DNA of 63,746 bases from Enterobacter sp. 10-1. Lineage in GTDB: Bacteria > Pseudomonadota > Gammaproteobacteria > Enterobacterales > Enterobacteriaceae. Below, in pieces: positions 1 through 9,869 of this stretch (the first letter of the stretch is position 1; every line of letters begins with the position of its first letter). Position numbers and translations under genes: made by a program. Below the pieces are notes generated by a model, which had not been told where the DNA came from, did no database searches, and saw nothing but the letters and a program-made list of their open reading frames with translations. The stretch covers positions 20,442-84,187 of the forward strand of contig NISF01000012.1 in NCBI GenBank assembly GCA_002270295.1, written 5' to 3'.

Positions 1-1
1 G

Positions 2-286
2 GACGTACTCAAGGCTGACGGGCTAATCCTCGTCGATTTCTGGGCAGAGTGGTGCGGTCCGTGCAAAATGATCGCCCCGATTCTGGATGAGATCGCTGGC
101 GAGTATCAGGGCAAGCTGACCGTAGCGAAACTGAACATCGATCAGAACCCGGGTACGGCGCCGAAATACGGCATTCGCGGCATCCCGACTCTGCTGCTGT
201 TTAAGAACGGCGAAGTGGCGGCAACCAAAGTTGGCGCACTGTCTAAAGGCCAGCTGAAAGACTTCCTCGACGCCAACCTGGCGTAA
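2..286 (+). CDS. trxA: Thioredoxin 1, 5'-truncated by the window edge
   Basis: Cytoplasmic disulfide reductase that donates electrons to ribonucleotide reductase, PAPS reductase and other targets. The reading frame is open from base 2, before any start codon, so the first roughly 15 residues lie outside the window. The visible part has the WCGPC active site (bases about 44-66), the cis-proline IPT segment and the usual C-terminus DANLA. It matches E. coli thioredoxin almost residue for residue as I remember it. It sits directly upstream of the rho leader, as in other enterobacteria. An imperfect inverted repeat (GGCGTCC at 302-308 with GGACGCC at 334-340) follows the stop. Confidence 0.97.
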   Translation, partial: DVLKADGLILVDFWAEWCGPCKMIAPILDEIAGEYQGKLTVAKLNIDQNPGTAPKYGIRGIPTLLLFKNGEVAATKVGALSKGQLKDFLDANLA

Positions 287-430
287 TCAGTTTGCCATTC
301 CGGCGTCCGGATTCCTATTTTTTGCGGAACTCTGGACGCCCGGCTTGAGTCGTGCTAAGTTAACTTCAGACTTCGTTTTAAACATACCTTTATTGTTTGA
401 ATCTTGCTTTACCCGAAGCATCCCGCAGAA

Positions 431-580
431 ATGCGCGTGAAGCTAAAAATTCCGGGCTTATCACTCATTCCGTTTTGTCGTTTCAGCTCTGCGTTCTTTC
501 CTGTGACCAGGCAACGTACAGACACGAGATGTAGGCCGCTAACAGGCATGGATGTTCCTGCCATACCATTCACAACATGA
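431..580 (+). CDS. rhoL: rho leader peptide
   Basis: A 49-codon ORF from ATG 431 to TGA 578-580, upstream of rho. Its middle, CRFSSAFFPVTRQR, closely resembles the CRFSSAYSPVTRQR segment of E. coli RhoL, and the start region aligns almost without gaps. The E. coli peptide is 33 residues; here the frame runs on for about 16 more because the stop is absent at the equivalent place. The leader region takes part in Rho autoregulation in E. coli. Whether the peptide itself has a role is not visible in the sequence. Confidence 0.7.
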   Translation: MRVKLKIPGLSLIPFCRFSSAFFPVTRQRTDTRCRPLTGMDVPAIPFTT

Positions 581-619
581 AGTTCGAGTTCTACCCCGAG
601 TTTAAGAACCCACACCATT

Positions 620-1879
620 ATGAATCTTACCGAATTAAAGAATACGCCGGTTTCTGAGCTGATTACTCTCGGCGAAAATATGGGGCTGGAAAACCTGGCC
701 CGTATGCGTAAGCAGGATATTATTTTTGCCATCCTCAAGCAGCATTCGAAGAGTGGCGAAGATATCTTTGGCGATGGCGTACTGGAGATACTGCAGGATG
801 GATTTGGTTTCCTCCGCTCCGCAGACAGCTCCTACCTCGCCGGTCCCGACGATATCTACGTATCCCCTAGCCAAATCCGCCGTTTCAACCTTCGCACTGG
901 TGACACCATTTCCGGTAAGATTCGTCCTCCGAAAGAGGGTGAGCGTTACTTTGCGCTGTTGAAAGTCAACGAAGTTAACTACGACAAGCCGGAAAACGCG
1001 CGCAATAAGATCCTGTTCGAGAACTTAACGCCGCTGCACGCAAACTCACGTCTGCGTATGGAACGTGGTAACGGCTCGACTGAAGACTTAACCGCTCGCG
1101 TCCTGGATCTGGCTTCGCCGATCGGTCGCGGTCAGCGTGGTCTGATTGTTGCTCCGCCGAAAGCCGGTAAAACGATGCTGCTGCAGAATATTGCGCAGAG
1201 CATCGCTTACAACCATCCTGACTGCGTGCTGATGGTCCTGCTGATCGACGAACGTCCGGAAGAAGTGACCGAGATGCAGCGTCTGGTTAAAGGTGAAGTT
1301 GTTGCTTCTACCTTTGACGAACCCGCATCCCGCCACGTTCAGGTTGCCGAGATGGTTATCGAGAAGGCCAAGCGCCTGGTTGAGCATAAGAAAGACGTTA
1401 TCATTCTGCTCGACTCCATCACCCGTCTGGCTCGCGCCTACAACACCGTCGTACCGGCTTCCGGTAAAGTTCTGACCGGTGGTGTGGACGCCAACGCCCT
1501 GCACCGTCCGAAGCGTTTCTTCGGTGCCGCGCGTAACGTCGAAGAGGGCGGTAGCCTGACTATCATCGCTACGGCGCTGATCGACACCGGCTCCAAGATG
1601 GACGAAGTTATCTACGAAGAGTTTAAAGGCACCGGTAACATGGAGCTGCACCTCTCGCGTAAGATTGCAGAAAAACGCGTCTTCCCGGCTATCGATTACA
1701 ACCGTTCCGGTACGCGTAAAGAAGAGCTGCTCACCACTCAGGAAGAGCTGCAGAAGATGTGGATCCTGCGCAAAATCATCCATCCGATGGGTGAAATCGA
1801 CGCGATGGAGTTCCTCATCAACAAGCTGGCTATGACCAAAACTAACGATGATTTCTTCGATATGATGAAGCGTTCGTAA
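620..1879 (+). CDS. rho: Transcription termination factor Rho
   Basis: Hexameric RNA helicase that terminates transcription at unstructured C-rich RNA. The protein is 419 residues, the standard length. The N-terminal domain with the RNA-binding cold-shock-like fold (DGFGFLRS, about 60-66) is followed by the RecA-like ATPase with the Walker A segment APPKAGKT (about 178-185) and Walker B LLDSITR. The C-terminus [11 protein letters not shown] differs from E. coli by a conservative Glu/Asp change. It is preceded by the long rhoL leader, where Rho terminates its own transcription in E. coli, and followed by an intrinsic terminator. Confidence 0.99.
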   Translation: MNLTELKNTPVSELITLGENMGLENLARMRKQDIIFAILKQHSKSGEDIFGDGVLEILQDGFGFLRSADSSYLAGPDDIYVSPSQIRRFNLRTGDTISGKIRPPKEGERYFALLKVNEVNYDKPENARNKILFENLTPLHANSRLRMERGNGSTEDLTARVLDLASPIGRGQRGLIVAPPKAGKTMLLQNIAQSIAYNHPDCVLMVLLIDERPEEVTEMQRLVKGEVVASTFDEPASRHVQVAEMVIEKAKRLVEHKKDVIILLDSITRLARAYNTVVPASGKVLTGGVDANALHRPKRFFGAARNVEEGGSLTIIATALIDTGSKMDEVIYEEFKGTGNMELHLSRKIAEKRVFPAIDYNRSGTRKEELLTTQEELQKMWILRKIIHPMGEIDAMEFLINKLAMTKTNDDFFDMMKRS

Positions 1880-1894
1880 GTTAAAAAAAGCTGA

Positions 1895-1927
1895 AAAACG
1901 CCACGCAACCGCGTGGCGTTTTGTTTT
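1895..1927 (+). terminator. Intrinsic terminator after rho
   Basis: A perfect 12-bp stem (AAAACGCCACGC with GCGTGGCGTTTT) around an AACC loop, followed by GTTTTTG. It separates rho from the ECA operon. Confidence 0.85.
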
Positions 1928-2119
1928 TGGGATTTGTATGATCCAGAAAGGGAAATCGGAGCGGGTATTATCGTATGATGGGCTAGCTTCTCCTGGCAGA
2001 GATAACTTTAACAGACTAAAATCTATACAATAAATTTGTAATGATCTGCATTACCCCTTCAGGAGTTGAGACATCGTCGTTATACTTCCCGGATTAACCA
2101 TGCTGAGAGCACATGCGTT

Positions 2120-3223
2120 GTGAATTTACTCACTGCTATTACTGAATTAATCAGTATTTTCTTATTCACTACCCTTTTTATATTTGTGGCTCGCAAGGCG
2201 GCAAAAAAGGTTGGGTTAGTCGATAAGCCTAACTATCGAAAACGGCATCAGGGTCTGGTTCCGTTAGTGGGTGGGATCTCAGTTTACGCGGGTATTTGTT
2301 TTACATTTGCGATCGCAGATTATTACATCCCCCATGCCTCGCTGTACCTGGCGTGCGCCGGTATTCTGGTACTGGTCGGCGCGCTGGATGACCGATTTGA
2401 TATCAGCGTAAAAATTCGTGCGGTTATGCAGGCCGCCATTGCCGTCGTCATGATGATGGCAGGAAACCTGCATCTTAGCAGCCTGGGTTTTATTTTTGGC
2501 TCGTGGGAGCTGGTGCTCGGCCCCTTCGGTTTCTTCCTCACTCTTTTCGCCGTTTGGGCCGCGATTAACGCCTTTAATATGGTTGATGGCATCGACGGCT
2601 TGCTCGGCGGTCTGTCTTCGGTCTCCTTTGCGGCAACGGGCATCATCCTGTGGTTTGATGGCCAGTACAGCCTGGCAATGTGGTGTTTTGCGATGATTGC
2701 CGCCATTCTGCCCTATATTTTACTTAACCTCGGTGCGCTTGGCCGTCGCTATAAGGTTTTTATGGGCGATGCCGGCAGCACCATGATTGGCTTCACCATT
2801 ATCTGGATCCTGCTGGAAACAACGCAGGGTAAAACGCATCCCATCAGCCCGGTTACCGCGCTGTGGATTATTGCAATTCCGTTGATGGATATGGTGGCGA
2901 TTATGTATCGTCGCCTGCGCAAAGGCATGAGTCCGTTCTCTCCGGATCGCCAGCACATTCATCATTTGATCATGCGCGCTGGGTTTACTTCCCGGCAGGC
3001 ATTCGTTCTGATCACGCTGGCGGCCGCTTTACTGGCGCTGGTAGGGGTGGTGGCGGAATATACCCGTATCGTTCCTGAATGGGTGATGTTAATACTCTTT
3101 TTGTTAGCCTTCTTCCTTTACGGCTACTGCATTAAACGCGCCTGGAAAGTGGCGCGCCTGGTTAAGCGCATCAGACGCAGAATACGGCGACACAGCAGCA
3201 ATAATCCAAAATTAACCAAGTAG
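2120..3223 (+). CDS. wecA: UDP-GlcNAc:undecaprenyl-phosphate GlcNAc-1-phosphate transferase
   Basis: Integral inner-membrane enzyme that starts ECA (and many O-antigen) units by moving GlcNAc-1-P to undecaprenyl phosphate. I chose the GTG at 2120 because it gives VNLLTAITELISIF, matching the N-terminus of E. coli WecA, and a 367-residue protein, the family length; the longer reading frame from ATG 2066 adds a non-homologous extension. Multiple hydrophobic segments are seen, with the Mg-binding aspartates in LDDRFD and NMVDGIDGL and the cytosolic HIHH motif near residue 279-282. It is the first gene of the ECA operon. Confidence 0.97.
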   Translation: MNLLTAITELISIFLFTTLFIFVARKAAKKVGLVDKPNYRKRHQGLVPLVGGISVYAGICFTFAIADYYIPHASLYLACAGILVLVGALDDRFDISVKIRAVMQAAIAVVMMMAGNLHLSSLGFIFGSWELVLGPFGFFLTLFAVWAAINAFNMVDGIDGLLGGLSSVSFAATGIILWFDGQYSLAMWCFAMIAAILPYILLNLGALGRRYKVFMGDAGSTMIGFTIIWILLETTQGKTHPISPVTALWIIAIPLMDMVAIMYRRLRKGMSPFSPDRQHIHHLIMRAGFTSRQAFVLITLAAALLALVGVVAEYTRIVPEWVMLILFLLAFFLYGYCIKRAWKVARLVKRIRRRIRRHSSNNPKLTK

Positions 3224-3236
3224 AACTGGGGACGTG

Positions 3237-4283
3237 ATGACTCAACCATTACCGGGAGCACAAGCAGTGAACGTTGAGAATGAGCTGGATATTCGCGGGC
3301 TGTTTCGCGCCTTATGGGCAGGAAAAATTTGGATAGCAGGGATGGCCGTGCTGTTTGCGCTGATCGTACTGGTTTATGCCTTTTTTGCTCGCCAGGAGTG
3401 GAGCGCGACGGCAATTACCGACCGGCCAACCGTCAATATGCTAGGCAGCTACTACTCTCAACAGCAGTTTTTACGCAATCTGGATATCAAAGCCAATCTT
3501 GCGCCGGTCGATCAGCCTTCGGCAATGGACGACGCCTATAAAGAGTTCATCATGCAGCAGGGGTCCTGGGACACCCGCCGTGATTTCTGGCTGCAAACCG
3601 ACTATTACAAACAGCGCCAGTCGGGTAATTCTCGCGCCGATGCCGCGCTGCTGGACGACCTGATTAACAATATTCAGTTTATGCCGGGCGATGCGGTAAA
3701 AAATATCAACGATAGCGTGAAGCTGACGGCCGAGACCGCGCCGGATGCCAATAATCTGCTGCGCCAGTACGTGGCGTTTGCCAGCCAGCGCGCGGCGGGT
3801 CATCTGAATGACGAGCTCAAGGGGGCCTGGGCGGCACGTACCGTGCAGATGAAAGCGCAGGTTAAGCGTCAGGAAGAGGTTGCCCGTCAGATTTTCAACC
3901 GTCGTACGCACAGCGTGGAAGAGGCGCTGAAAATCGCCCAGCAGCATAATATTTCCCGCAGTGAGACCGATATTCCGGCCGATCAGCTGCCGGATTCCGA
4001 GCTGTTTTTACTCGGCAGGCCGATGCTGCAGGCGCGCTTAGAAAATCTGCAGGCGGTAGGTCCGGAATACGATCTTGACTATGACCAGAGCCGCGCGATG
4101 CTGAATACCCTGAACGTTGGGCCGACATTAGATCCGCGTTTTCAGACTTACCGATATTTGCGTACGCCGGAAGAACCTGTAAAACGCGATAGCCCGCGGC
4201 GCGTATTTCTGATGGTGATGTGGGGGATTGTGGGCGCGCTCATCGGCGCAGGCGTTGCGTTATCGCGGCGTCGTATCCAGTGA
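3237..4283 (+). CDS. wzzE: ECA polysaccharide chain length modulator
   Basis: Polysaccharide co-polymerase that sets the modal length of ECA chains and helps form cyclic ECA. The 348-residue protein has two membrane helices (about 30-52 and 320-342) flanking a large periplasmic coiled-coil-rich domain, the Wzz layout. ATG 3237 is favoured over the adjacent GTG 3234 because the GGGGA ribosome binding site at 3228-3232 is better spaced from it. It follows wecA by 13 bases and is probably co-transcribed. Confidence 0.96.
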   Translation: MTQPLPGAQAVNVENELDIRGLFRALWAGKIWIAGMAVLFALIVLVYAFFARQEWSATAITDRPTVNMLGSYYSQQQFLRNLDIKANLAPVDQPSAMDDAYKEFIMQQGSWDTRRDFWLQTDYYKQRQSGNSRADAALLDDLINNIQFMPGDAVKNINDSVKLTAETAPDANNLLRQYVAFASQRAAGHLNDELKGAWAARTVQMKAQVKRQEEVARQIFNRRTHSVEEALKIAQQHNISRSETDIPADQLPDSELFLLGRPMLQARLENLQAVGPEYDLDYDQSRAMLNTLNVGPTLDPRFQTYRYLRTPEEPVKRDSPRRVFLMVMWGIVGALIGAGVALSRRRIQ

Positions 4284-4292
4284 ATGCGGCCT

Positions 4293-4320
4293 GTGATGAC
4301 GGTCATGCGGACTTCATCAC
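4293..4320 (+). other. Intercistronic stem-loop between wzzE and wecB
   Basis: GTGATGA at 4293-4299 and TCATCAC at 4314-4320 form a perfect 7-bp stem just upstream of the wecB start at 4340. There is no T-tract, so it is not a classical terminator. It may affect mRNA stability or wecB translation; that is inference only. Confidence 0.4.
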
Positions 4321-4339
4321 CTAATCGAAGAGAATCGAT

Positions 4340-5470
4340 GTGAAAGTACTAACTGTATTTGGCACAAGACCCGAAGCCATCAAAATGGCACCGCTGGTTC
4401 ACGCGCTGGCCAGGGACCCTCATTTTGAGGCGAAAGTGTGCGTAACCGCGCAGCATCGGGAGATGCTCGATCAGGTGCTGAAGCTGTTTGCTATTGTTCC
4501 GGATTACGACCTGAATATCATGCAGCCGGGCCAGGGCCTGACGGAGATTACCTGCCGCATCCTTGAAGGGCTGAAGCCGGTTCTGGAGTCGTTTAAGCCT
4601 GACGTCGTGCTGGTGCATGGCGATACCACCACGACGATGGCTGCAAGCCTGGCCGCTTTCTATCAGCGCATCCCGGTGGGGCACGTTGAGGCGGGGCTGC
4701 GCACCGGCGATCTCAGCTCGCCGTGGCCGGAAGAGGGTAACCGGACGTTAACCGGGCGTCTGGCAACGTATCATTTTGCGCCGACGGAGACCTCGCGGCA
4801 GAACCTGCTGCGGGAGAATATTGCCGATAGCCATATCACGGTAACCGGTAATACGGTTATTGATGCGCTGTTCTGGGTTCGCGATCGCGTGTTGGGTGAT
4901 GAGGCGCTGCGCATCGAGCTGACGCAGCGCTATCCGTTCCTTGCTAACGGAAAGAAGATGATCCTGGTTACCGGCCACCGTCGCGAAAGCTTCGGCCGCG
5001 GGTTTGAGCAAATCTGCCACGCGCTGGCGGAAATTGCGGCCAGCAATCCCGATGTACAAATTGTCTATCCGGTGCACCTGAACCCAAACGTCAGCGAGCC
5101 GGTAAACCGCATTCTTGGTCATGTTGATAACGTGATTTTGATCGAACCGCAGGATTACCTGCCGTTTGTCTGGCTGATGGATCGCGCATGGCTGATCCTC
5201 ACCGACTCCGGCGGTATTCAGGAAGAAGCCCCTTCGCTGGGCAAACCGGTTCTGGTGATGCGTGAGATGACGGAACGGCCGGAGGCGGTGGCCGCAGGCA
5301 CCGTCACTCTGGTCGGTACCGATAGCCAGCGCATCGTCGCGGAAGTCACGCATCTGCTGCACAATGATGCCGCATACCAGGCGATGAGCCGGGCGCATAA
5401 CCCTTACGGCGATGGGCAGGCATGTAGCCGTATTTTGACCGCACTTAAAAATAATCAGGTAACGCTATGA
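4340..5470 (+). CDS. wecB: UDP-N-acetylglucosamine 2-epimerase
   Basis: Cytoplasmic enzyme converting UDP-GlcNAc to UDP-ManNAc, the precursor of the ManNAcA residue of ECA. The 376-residue protein has the family start [19 protein letters not shown], the HVEAGLRT loop, and the [17 protein letters not shown] nucleotide-binding segment. The start is GTG, as in E. coli. The stop overlaps the wecC start (ATGA at 5467), showing translational coupling with the next enzyme of the same branch. Confidence 0.98.
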   Translation: MKVLTVFGTRPEAIKMAPLVHALARDPHFEAKVCVTAQHREMLDQVLKLFAIVPDYDLNIMQPGQGLTEITCRILEGLKPVLESFKPDVVLVHGDTTTTMAASLAAFYQRIPVGHVEAGLRTGDLSSPWPEEGNRTLTGRLATYHFAPTETSRQNLLRENIADSHITVTGNTVIDALFWVRDRVLGDEALRIELTQRYPFLANGKKMILVTGHRRESFGRGFEQICHALAEIAASNPDVQIVYPVHLNPNVSEPVNRILGHVDNVILIEPQDYLPFVWLMDRAWLILTDSGGIQEEAPSLGKPVLVMREMTERPEAVAAGTVTLVGTDSQRIVAEVTHLLHNDAAYQAMSRAHNPYGDGQACSRILTALKNNQVTL

Positions 5471-6729
5471 GTTTTTCTACCATTTCAGTGATTGGCCTTG
5501 GGTATATCGGTTTGCCAACCGCTGCCGCGTTCGCCTCCCGGCAGAAGCGGGTGGTCGGCGTTGATGTTAATCAGCATGCCGTGGAGACCATTAACCGTGG
5601 CGAGATTCATATCGTGGAACCGGATTTGGCCAGCGTTGTTAAGACCGCGGTCGAGCAGGGCTATTTAAGCGCGACGACCGTACCGGTGGAAGCGGACGCC
5701 TATCTGATTGCCGTACCTACTCCATTTAAGGATCTGCACGAGCCGGATATGGTCTTCGTCGAGTCGGCGGCAAAATCGATAGCGCCGGTGCTCAAGAAGG
5801 GGGCGCTGGTTATCCTTGAGTCCACCTCCCCCGTCGGTGCGACGGAGCTGATGGCGGGCTGGCTGGCCGAGCTGCGCACCGATCTGAGCTTCCCGCAGCA
5901 GGCAGGCGAAGCGGCGGACGTGAATATCGCCTACTGTCCGGAACGCGTGCTGCCGGGCCAGGTGATGGTCGAGCTGATTAAGAACGACCGGGTGATTGGC
6001 GGGATGTCGCCGGTCTGTTCCGCCCGCGCCAGCGAGCTGTATAAAATTTTCCTCGAAGGCGAGTGCGTGGTGACCAACTCCCGCACCGCAGAGATGTGCA
6101 AGCTGACCGAAAACAGCTTCCGCGACGTCAATATCGCCTTTGCCAACGAACTGTCGCTGATCTGCGCCGAGCAGGAAATTAACGTCTGGGAGCTGATTCG
6201 CCTGGCGAACCGCCATCCGCGCGTCAATATCCTGCAGCCGGGACCGGGCGTTGGCGGCCACTGTATCGCGGTCGACCCGTGGTTTATCGTGGCGCAGAAT
6301 CCGCAGCAGGCGCGGCTGATCCGCACCGCGCGTGAGGTCAACGACCATAAGCCCGAATGGGTTATCGAGCAGGTGAAGGCGCGGGTGGCGGAGTGTCTTG
6401 CCGCCAGCAACCGGCGTGCCAGCGAGCTGAAAATTGCCTGCTTTGGCCTGGCCTTTAAGCCGAATATCGACGATCTGCGCGAAAGCCCGGCGATGGCTAT
6501 CGCCATGCAAATCGCGGCCTGGCACAGCGGTGAAACGCTGGTTGTCGAACCCAATATTCACCAGCTGCCGAAGAAGCTCGATGGTCTGTGTACGCTGGCA
6601 TCGCTGAATGATGCGTTGGCGAACGCCGATGTGCTGGTGATGCTGGTCGATCACCATGAGTTCAAAGCGATCGACGGCGACAGCGTGACCCAGGCATTTA
6701 TCGTCGATACCAAAGGGGTATGGCGGTGA
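5467..6729 (+). CDS. wecC: UDP-N-acetyl-D-mannosamine dehydrogenase
   Basis: NAD-dependent oxidation of UDP-ManNAc to UDP-ManNAcA. The 420-residue protein starts with the Rossmann glycine motif [14 protein letters not shown] and carries the catalytic cysteine in [14 protein letters not shown]. It ends in KGVWR, the normal C-terminus, so the gene is complete even though the DNA immediately downstream is rearranged. In E. coli the TGA stop overlaps the GTG start of rffG; here the same GTGAGA overlap is kept at 6726 but the rffG reading frame is lost after a few codons. Confidence 0.98.
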   Translation: MSFSTISVIGLGYIGLPTAAAFASRQKRVVGVDVNQHAVETINRGEIHIVEPDLASVVKTAVEQGYLSATTVPVEADAYLIAVPTPFKDLHEPDMVFVESAAKSIAPVLKKGALVILESTSPVGATELMAGWLAELRTDLSFPQQAGEAADVNIAYCPERVLPGQVMVELIKNDRVIGGMSPVCSARASELYKIFLEGECVVTNSRTAEMCKLTENSFRDVNIAFANELSLICAEQEINVWELIRLANRHPRVNILQPGPGVGGHCIAVDPWFIVAQNPQQARLIRTAREVNDHKPEWVIEQVKARVAECLAASNRRASELKIACFGLAFKPNIDDLRESPAMAIAMQIAAWHSGETLVVEPNIHQLPKKLDGLCTLASLNDALANADVLVMLVDHHEFKAIDGDSVTQAFIVDTKGVWR

Positions 6730-6830
6730 GAACGCTTCTGGCCAGCGGAATGAGCCTGGGCCCGACGCCTGGTTCCGGCTATGGCCAATATTTACGGGAT
6801 CTTATCCGTGTCCGTCCGCGCCAGTATTGA
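6726..6830 (+). pseudogene. In-frame scar of deleted rffG-rffH
   Basis: A 34-codon reading frame starts at GTG 6726, overlapping the wecC stop just as rffG does in E. coli. Its first codons read VRTLLASG, compatible with the VRKILITGG start of RffG. It ends in [18 protein letters not shown] (stop 6828-6830), which matches the C-terminus of RffH (GYGQYLLELLRARPRQY in E. coli, from memory). The roughly 1.9 kb in between is gone. The middle (about residues 9-18) is ambiguous and could belong to either gene. RffG and RffH make dTDP-4-keto-6-deoxyglucose, the substrate of WecE. The rffH match is firm; the rffG part is short and less certain. Confidence 0.75.
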
Positions 6831-7482
6831 GCCCCTGGAGTGGGAAAATCGCTTCTTTGGCGTTAACAGCGCGATCGTGCGCTTTCGCGCCGATGCTCCG
6901 CCGCTGACGAACCAGGCGCTGACCGGCTGGTCGCGTCTGCAGGCGAAGATTGCGGCGGACGATACCGAACGGCTGGACGCCTTACAGCAGCTGGGTTTCC
7001 AGCTTGTGGAAGGGGAGGTCGATCTGGCGCTGTCGGTCGGGACGGCTGACGACCTCGGATGCGAAGTCGCCACCGCGTCGGACATTCCGCGACTGCGGGA
7101 GCTGGCGGCGCAGGCGTTTGCCCTGAGCCGCTTTCGCGCGCCGTGGTATGCCGCTGATGCCAGCGGCCGTTTCTATGCTCAATGGATTGAAAATGCGGTG
7201 CTGGGGACCTTTGATAACCAGTGCCTGATTTTTCGCACCTCCGACGGCGATATTCGCGCTTTTGTCTCCCTGCGTCAGCTCAATGCTACGGACGCCCGGA
7301 TCGGCCTGCTGGCCGGCCGCGGCGCCGGCGCTGAGCTGATGCAGGCGGCGCGAAGCTGGGCCGGATCGCGCGGGCTCTCAACACTGCGGGTGGCGACCCA
7401 GATGGGTAATACCGCCGCGCTTAAACGTTATATTCTCAGCGGTGCGAATGTGGAAAACACCGCGTACTGGTTATACAGGTGA
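6808..7482 (+). CDS. wecD: dTDP-4-amino-4,6-dideoxy-D-galactose acyltransferase
   Basis: GNAT-family acetyltransferase that makes dTDP-Fuc4NAc, the third sugar of the ECA repeat. I chose GTG 6808 because [24 protein letters not shown] aligns with the N-terminus of E. coli WecD (segments quoted are contiguous at bases 6808-6880) and gives 224 residues, the family length. The upstream ATG 6781 would add nine residues that are really the rffH scar read in another frame. The acetyl-CoA loop [13 protein letters not shown] is intact. The start overlaps the rffH remnant, as the intact genes overlap in E. coli. Confidence 0.94.
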   Translation: MSVRASIEPLEWENRFFGVNSAIVRFRADAPPLTNQALTGWSRLQAKIAADDTERLDALQQLGFQLVEGEVDLALSVGTADDLGCEVATASDIPRLRELAAQAFALSRFRAPWYAADASGRFYAQWIENAVLGTFDNQCLIFRTSDGDIRAFVSLRQLNATDARIGLLAGRGAGAELMQAARSWAGSRGLSTLRVATQMGNTAALKRYILSGANVENTAYWLYR

Positions 7483-7486
7483 CATG

Positions 7487-8617
7487 ATGATTCCATTTAA
7501 CGCGCCGCCGGTGGTGGGAACCGAGCTTGATTATATGCAGTCTGCGATGGGCAGCGGCAAGCTGTGCGGCGATGGCGGATTTACCCGCCGCTGCCAGCAG
7601 TGGATGGAGCAGCGTTTCGGCACGGTAAAAGCGCTGCTGACGCCGTCCTGTACCGCTTCGCTGGAGATGGCGGCGCTGCTGCTGGATATCCAGCCGGGCG
7701 ACGAAGTCATTATGCCGAGCTATACCTTCGTCTCTACCGCCAACGCCTTTGTGCTGCGGGGAGCGAAAATTGTCTTTGCCGATATTCGTCGCGATACCAT
7801 GAATATCGATGAAACGCTGATCGAAGCTGCCATTACTGAGAAGACCCGGGCGATTGTGCCGGTTCACTATGCCGGCGTTGCCTGCGAGATGGACACCATC
7901 ATGGCTATTGCCAGCAGGCACAACCTGTTCGTGGTGGAGGATGCCGCACAGGGCGTCATGTCGACCTACAAAGGGCGTGCGCTCGGAACCATCGGGCACA
8001 TCGGCTGCTTTAGCTTCCATGAAACCAAAAATTATACCGCCGGCGGCGAAGGCGGGGCGACGCTGATCAACGATCGCCAGCTGGTCGAGCGCGCGGAAAT
8101 CATTCGTGAAAAAGGCACCAACCGCAGCCAGTTTTTCCGCGGACTGGTGGATAAGTACACCTGGCGCGATATCGGCTCCAGCTATCTGATGTCCGACCTG
8201 CAGGCCGCCTATCTGTGGGCGCAGCTTGAAGCGGCGGAGAAAATTAATCAGCAGCGCCTGACGCTGTGGCAGAGCTATTACGACGCGCTGCTGCCGCTGG
8301 CGCGCGCCGGGCGTATCGAGCTGCCGATTGTCCCTGCCGACTGCGGACATAACGCGCATATGTTCTATATCAAGCTGCGGGATATCGACGACCGCAGCAG
8401 GCTGATCGCGTGGCTGAAAGAGGCCGAGATTCTCGCCGTATTCCACTATATCCCGCTACACAGCTGCCCGGCAGGGGAGAACTTCGGCGAGTTCCGCGGT
8501 GAAGACCGTTTTACCACGCAGGAGAGCGAGCGCCTGCTGCGCCTGCCGCTGTTCTACAATTTGTCGCCGGTTAACCAGCGTACGGTGATTAACTCGCTGC
8601 TGAGCTATTTCTCCTGA
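7487..8617 (+). CDS. wecE: dTDP-4-amino-4,6-dideoxygalactose transaminase
   Basis: PLP-dependent aminotransferase of the DegT/DnrJ/EryC1 family; it converts dTDP-4-keto-6-deoxyglucose to dTDP-4-amino-4,6-dideoxygalactose. The start at the second ATG (7487) gives MIPFNAPPVVGTEL and 376 residues as in E. coli; ATG 7484 is an alternative. The PLP lysine lies in SFHETKNYTAGGEGG and the aspartate in VVEDAAQG. The enzyme looks fully intact although the genes that make its substrate are missing next door. Confidence 0.97.
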   Translation: MIPFNAPPVVGTELDYMQSAMGSGKLCGDGGFTRRCQQWMEQRFGTVKALLTPSCTASLEMAALLLDIQPGDEVIMPSYTFVSTANAFVLRGAKIVFADIRRDTMNIDETLIEAAITEKTRAIVPVHYAGVACEMDTIMAIASRHNLFVVEDAAQGVMSTYKGRALGTIGHIGCFSFHETKNYTAGGEGGATLINDRQLVERAEIIREKGTNRSQFFRGLVDKYTWRDIGSSYLMSDLQAAYLWAQLEAAEKINQQRLTLWQSYYDALLPLARAGRIELPIVPADCGHNAHMFYIKLRDIDDRSRLIAWLKEAEILAVFHYIPLHSCPAGENFGEFRGEDRFTTQESERLLRLPLFYNLSPVNQRTVINSLLSYFS

Positions 8618-8618
8618 T

Positions 8619-9869
8619 ATGTCGTTGGCAAAAGCTTCGCTGTGGACCGCGGCGTCCACCTTGGTCAAAATCGGCGCCGGGCTGCTGGTGGTTAAGCTGC
8701 TTGCCGTTTCCTTCGGGCCGGCAGGCGTAGGCCAGGCCGGTAACTTTCGCCAACTGGTCACCGTGCTTGGCGTCCTTGCCGGCGCCGGTATTTTCAATGG
8801 CGTAACCAAGCTGGTTGCGCAGCATCATGACGATAGCCAGCAGCTTACCCGGGTGGTCGGCACCTCCTCTTCGATGGTGCTGGGCTTTTCGACGCTGCTG
8901 GCGCTGATATTTTTACTCGCCGCGGCGCCCGTCAGCCAGGGGCTGTTTGGTCATCCGCAGTACCAGGGGCTGGTGCGGCTGGTGGCGCTGGTGCAGATGG
9001 GCATTGCCTGGGCTAACTTTCTGCTGGCGCTGATAAAAGGCTTCCGCGATGCGGCGGGGAACGCGGTATCGCTGATTGCCGGCAGCCTGATCGGCGTGGC
9101 GGCATACTATGCCTGTTACCATTTCGGCGGCTATCAGGGCGCGCTGCTTGGGCTGGCGCTGGTGCCGGCGCTGGTGGTGGTTCCGGCGGCTATCGTTTTG
9201 TGGCGGCGGGGGACCATCCCGCTTAGCGCGCTGCGCCCGCGCTGGGATAACGGCCTGGCGGGGCAGCTGTCTAAATTTACCCTAATGGCGCTGATTACCT
9301 CGGTGACGCTGCCGGTCGCGTACGTGATGATGCGTAACCTGCTGGCGGAACATTACGGCTGGGAGGCGGTCGGGATCTGGCAGGGGGTGAGCAGTATTTC
9401 CGACGCCTATCTGCAGTTCATCACCGCGTCGTTCAGCGTCTATTTGCTGCCTACGCTCTCCCGGCTAACCGCCAAAGCGGATATTACCCGCGAGATCGGC
9501 AAATCGTTAAAATTTGTCCTGCCGGCGGTGGCGGCGGCAAGCCTGACCGTTTGGCTACTGCGCGACTTTGCCATCTGGCTGCTGTTTTCCGAACGCTTTA
9601 CGGCGATGCGCGATCTGTTTGCCTGGCAGCTGGTTGGCGATGTTCTTAAGGTCGGAGCCTATGTTTACGGCTACCTGGTGATCGCCAAAGCGTCACTGCG
9701 TTTTTATATTCTGACGGAAATCAGCCAGTTCACGCTGTTGACCGCCTTCTCACACTGGCTTATTCCGGCGCACGGCGCAGTTGGCGCAGCGCAGGCGTAT
9801 ATGGCTACGTATATTGTTTATTTCGCCCTTTGTAGCGGCGTGTTTTTACTTTGGCGTAAACGGGCATGA
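8619..9869 (+). CDS. wzxE: ECA lipid III flippase
   Basis: Polytopic membrane protein (416 residues, about 12 hydrophobic segments) that moves undecaprenyl-PP-linked ECA trisaccharide to the periplasmic face. The N-terminus [23 protein letters not shown] and the long match to E. coli WzxE identify it. It starts one base after the wecE stop and its own stop overlaps the wecF start (ATGA at 9866), typical of this compact operon. Confidence 0.96.
   Translation: MSLAKASLWTAASTLVKIGAGLLVVKLLAVSFGPAGVGQAGNFRQLVTVLGVLAGAGIFNGVTKLVAQHHDDSQQLTRVVGTSSSMVLGFSTLLALIFLLAAAPVSQGLFGHPQYQGLVRLVALVQMGIAWANFLLALIKGFRDAAGNAVSLIAGSLIGVAAYYACYHFGGYQGALLGLALVPALVVVPAAIVLWRRGTIPLSALRPRWDNGLAGQLSKFTLMALITSVTLPVAYVMMRNLLAEHYGWEAVGIWQGVSSISDAYLQFITASFSVYLLPTLSRLTAKADITREIGKSLKFVLPAVAAASLTVWLLRDFAIWLLFSERFTAMRDLFAWQLVGDVLKVGAYVYGYLVIAKASLRFYILTEISQFTLLTAFSHWLIPAHGAVGAAQAYMATYIVYFALCSGVFLLWRKRA

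Noticed and set aside
5665..6657. 330-codon minus-strand frame
   Set aside because: Antisense to wecC; Arg/His-rich shadow without motifs.
6781..6807. Upstream ATG start for wecD
   Set aside because: The nine extra residues come from the rffH scar read in another frame; GTG 6808 matches the E. coli WecD start and length.
7436..8446. 336-codon minus-strand frame
   Set aside because: Antisense to wecE, no homology recognised, composition of a shadow frame.
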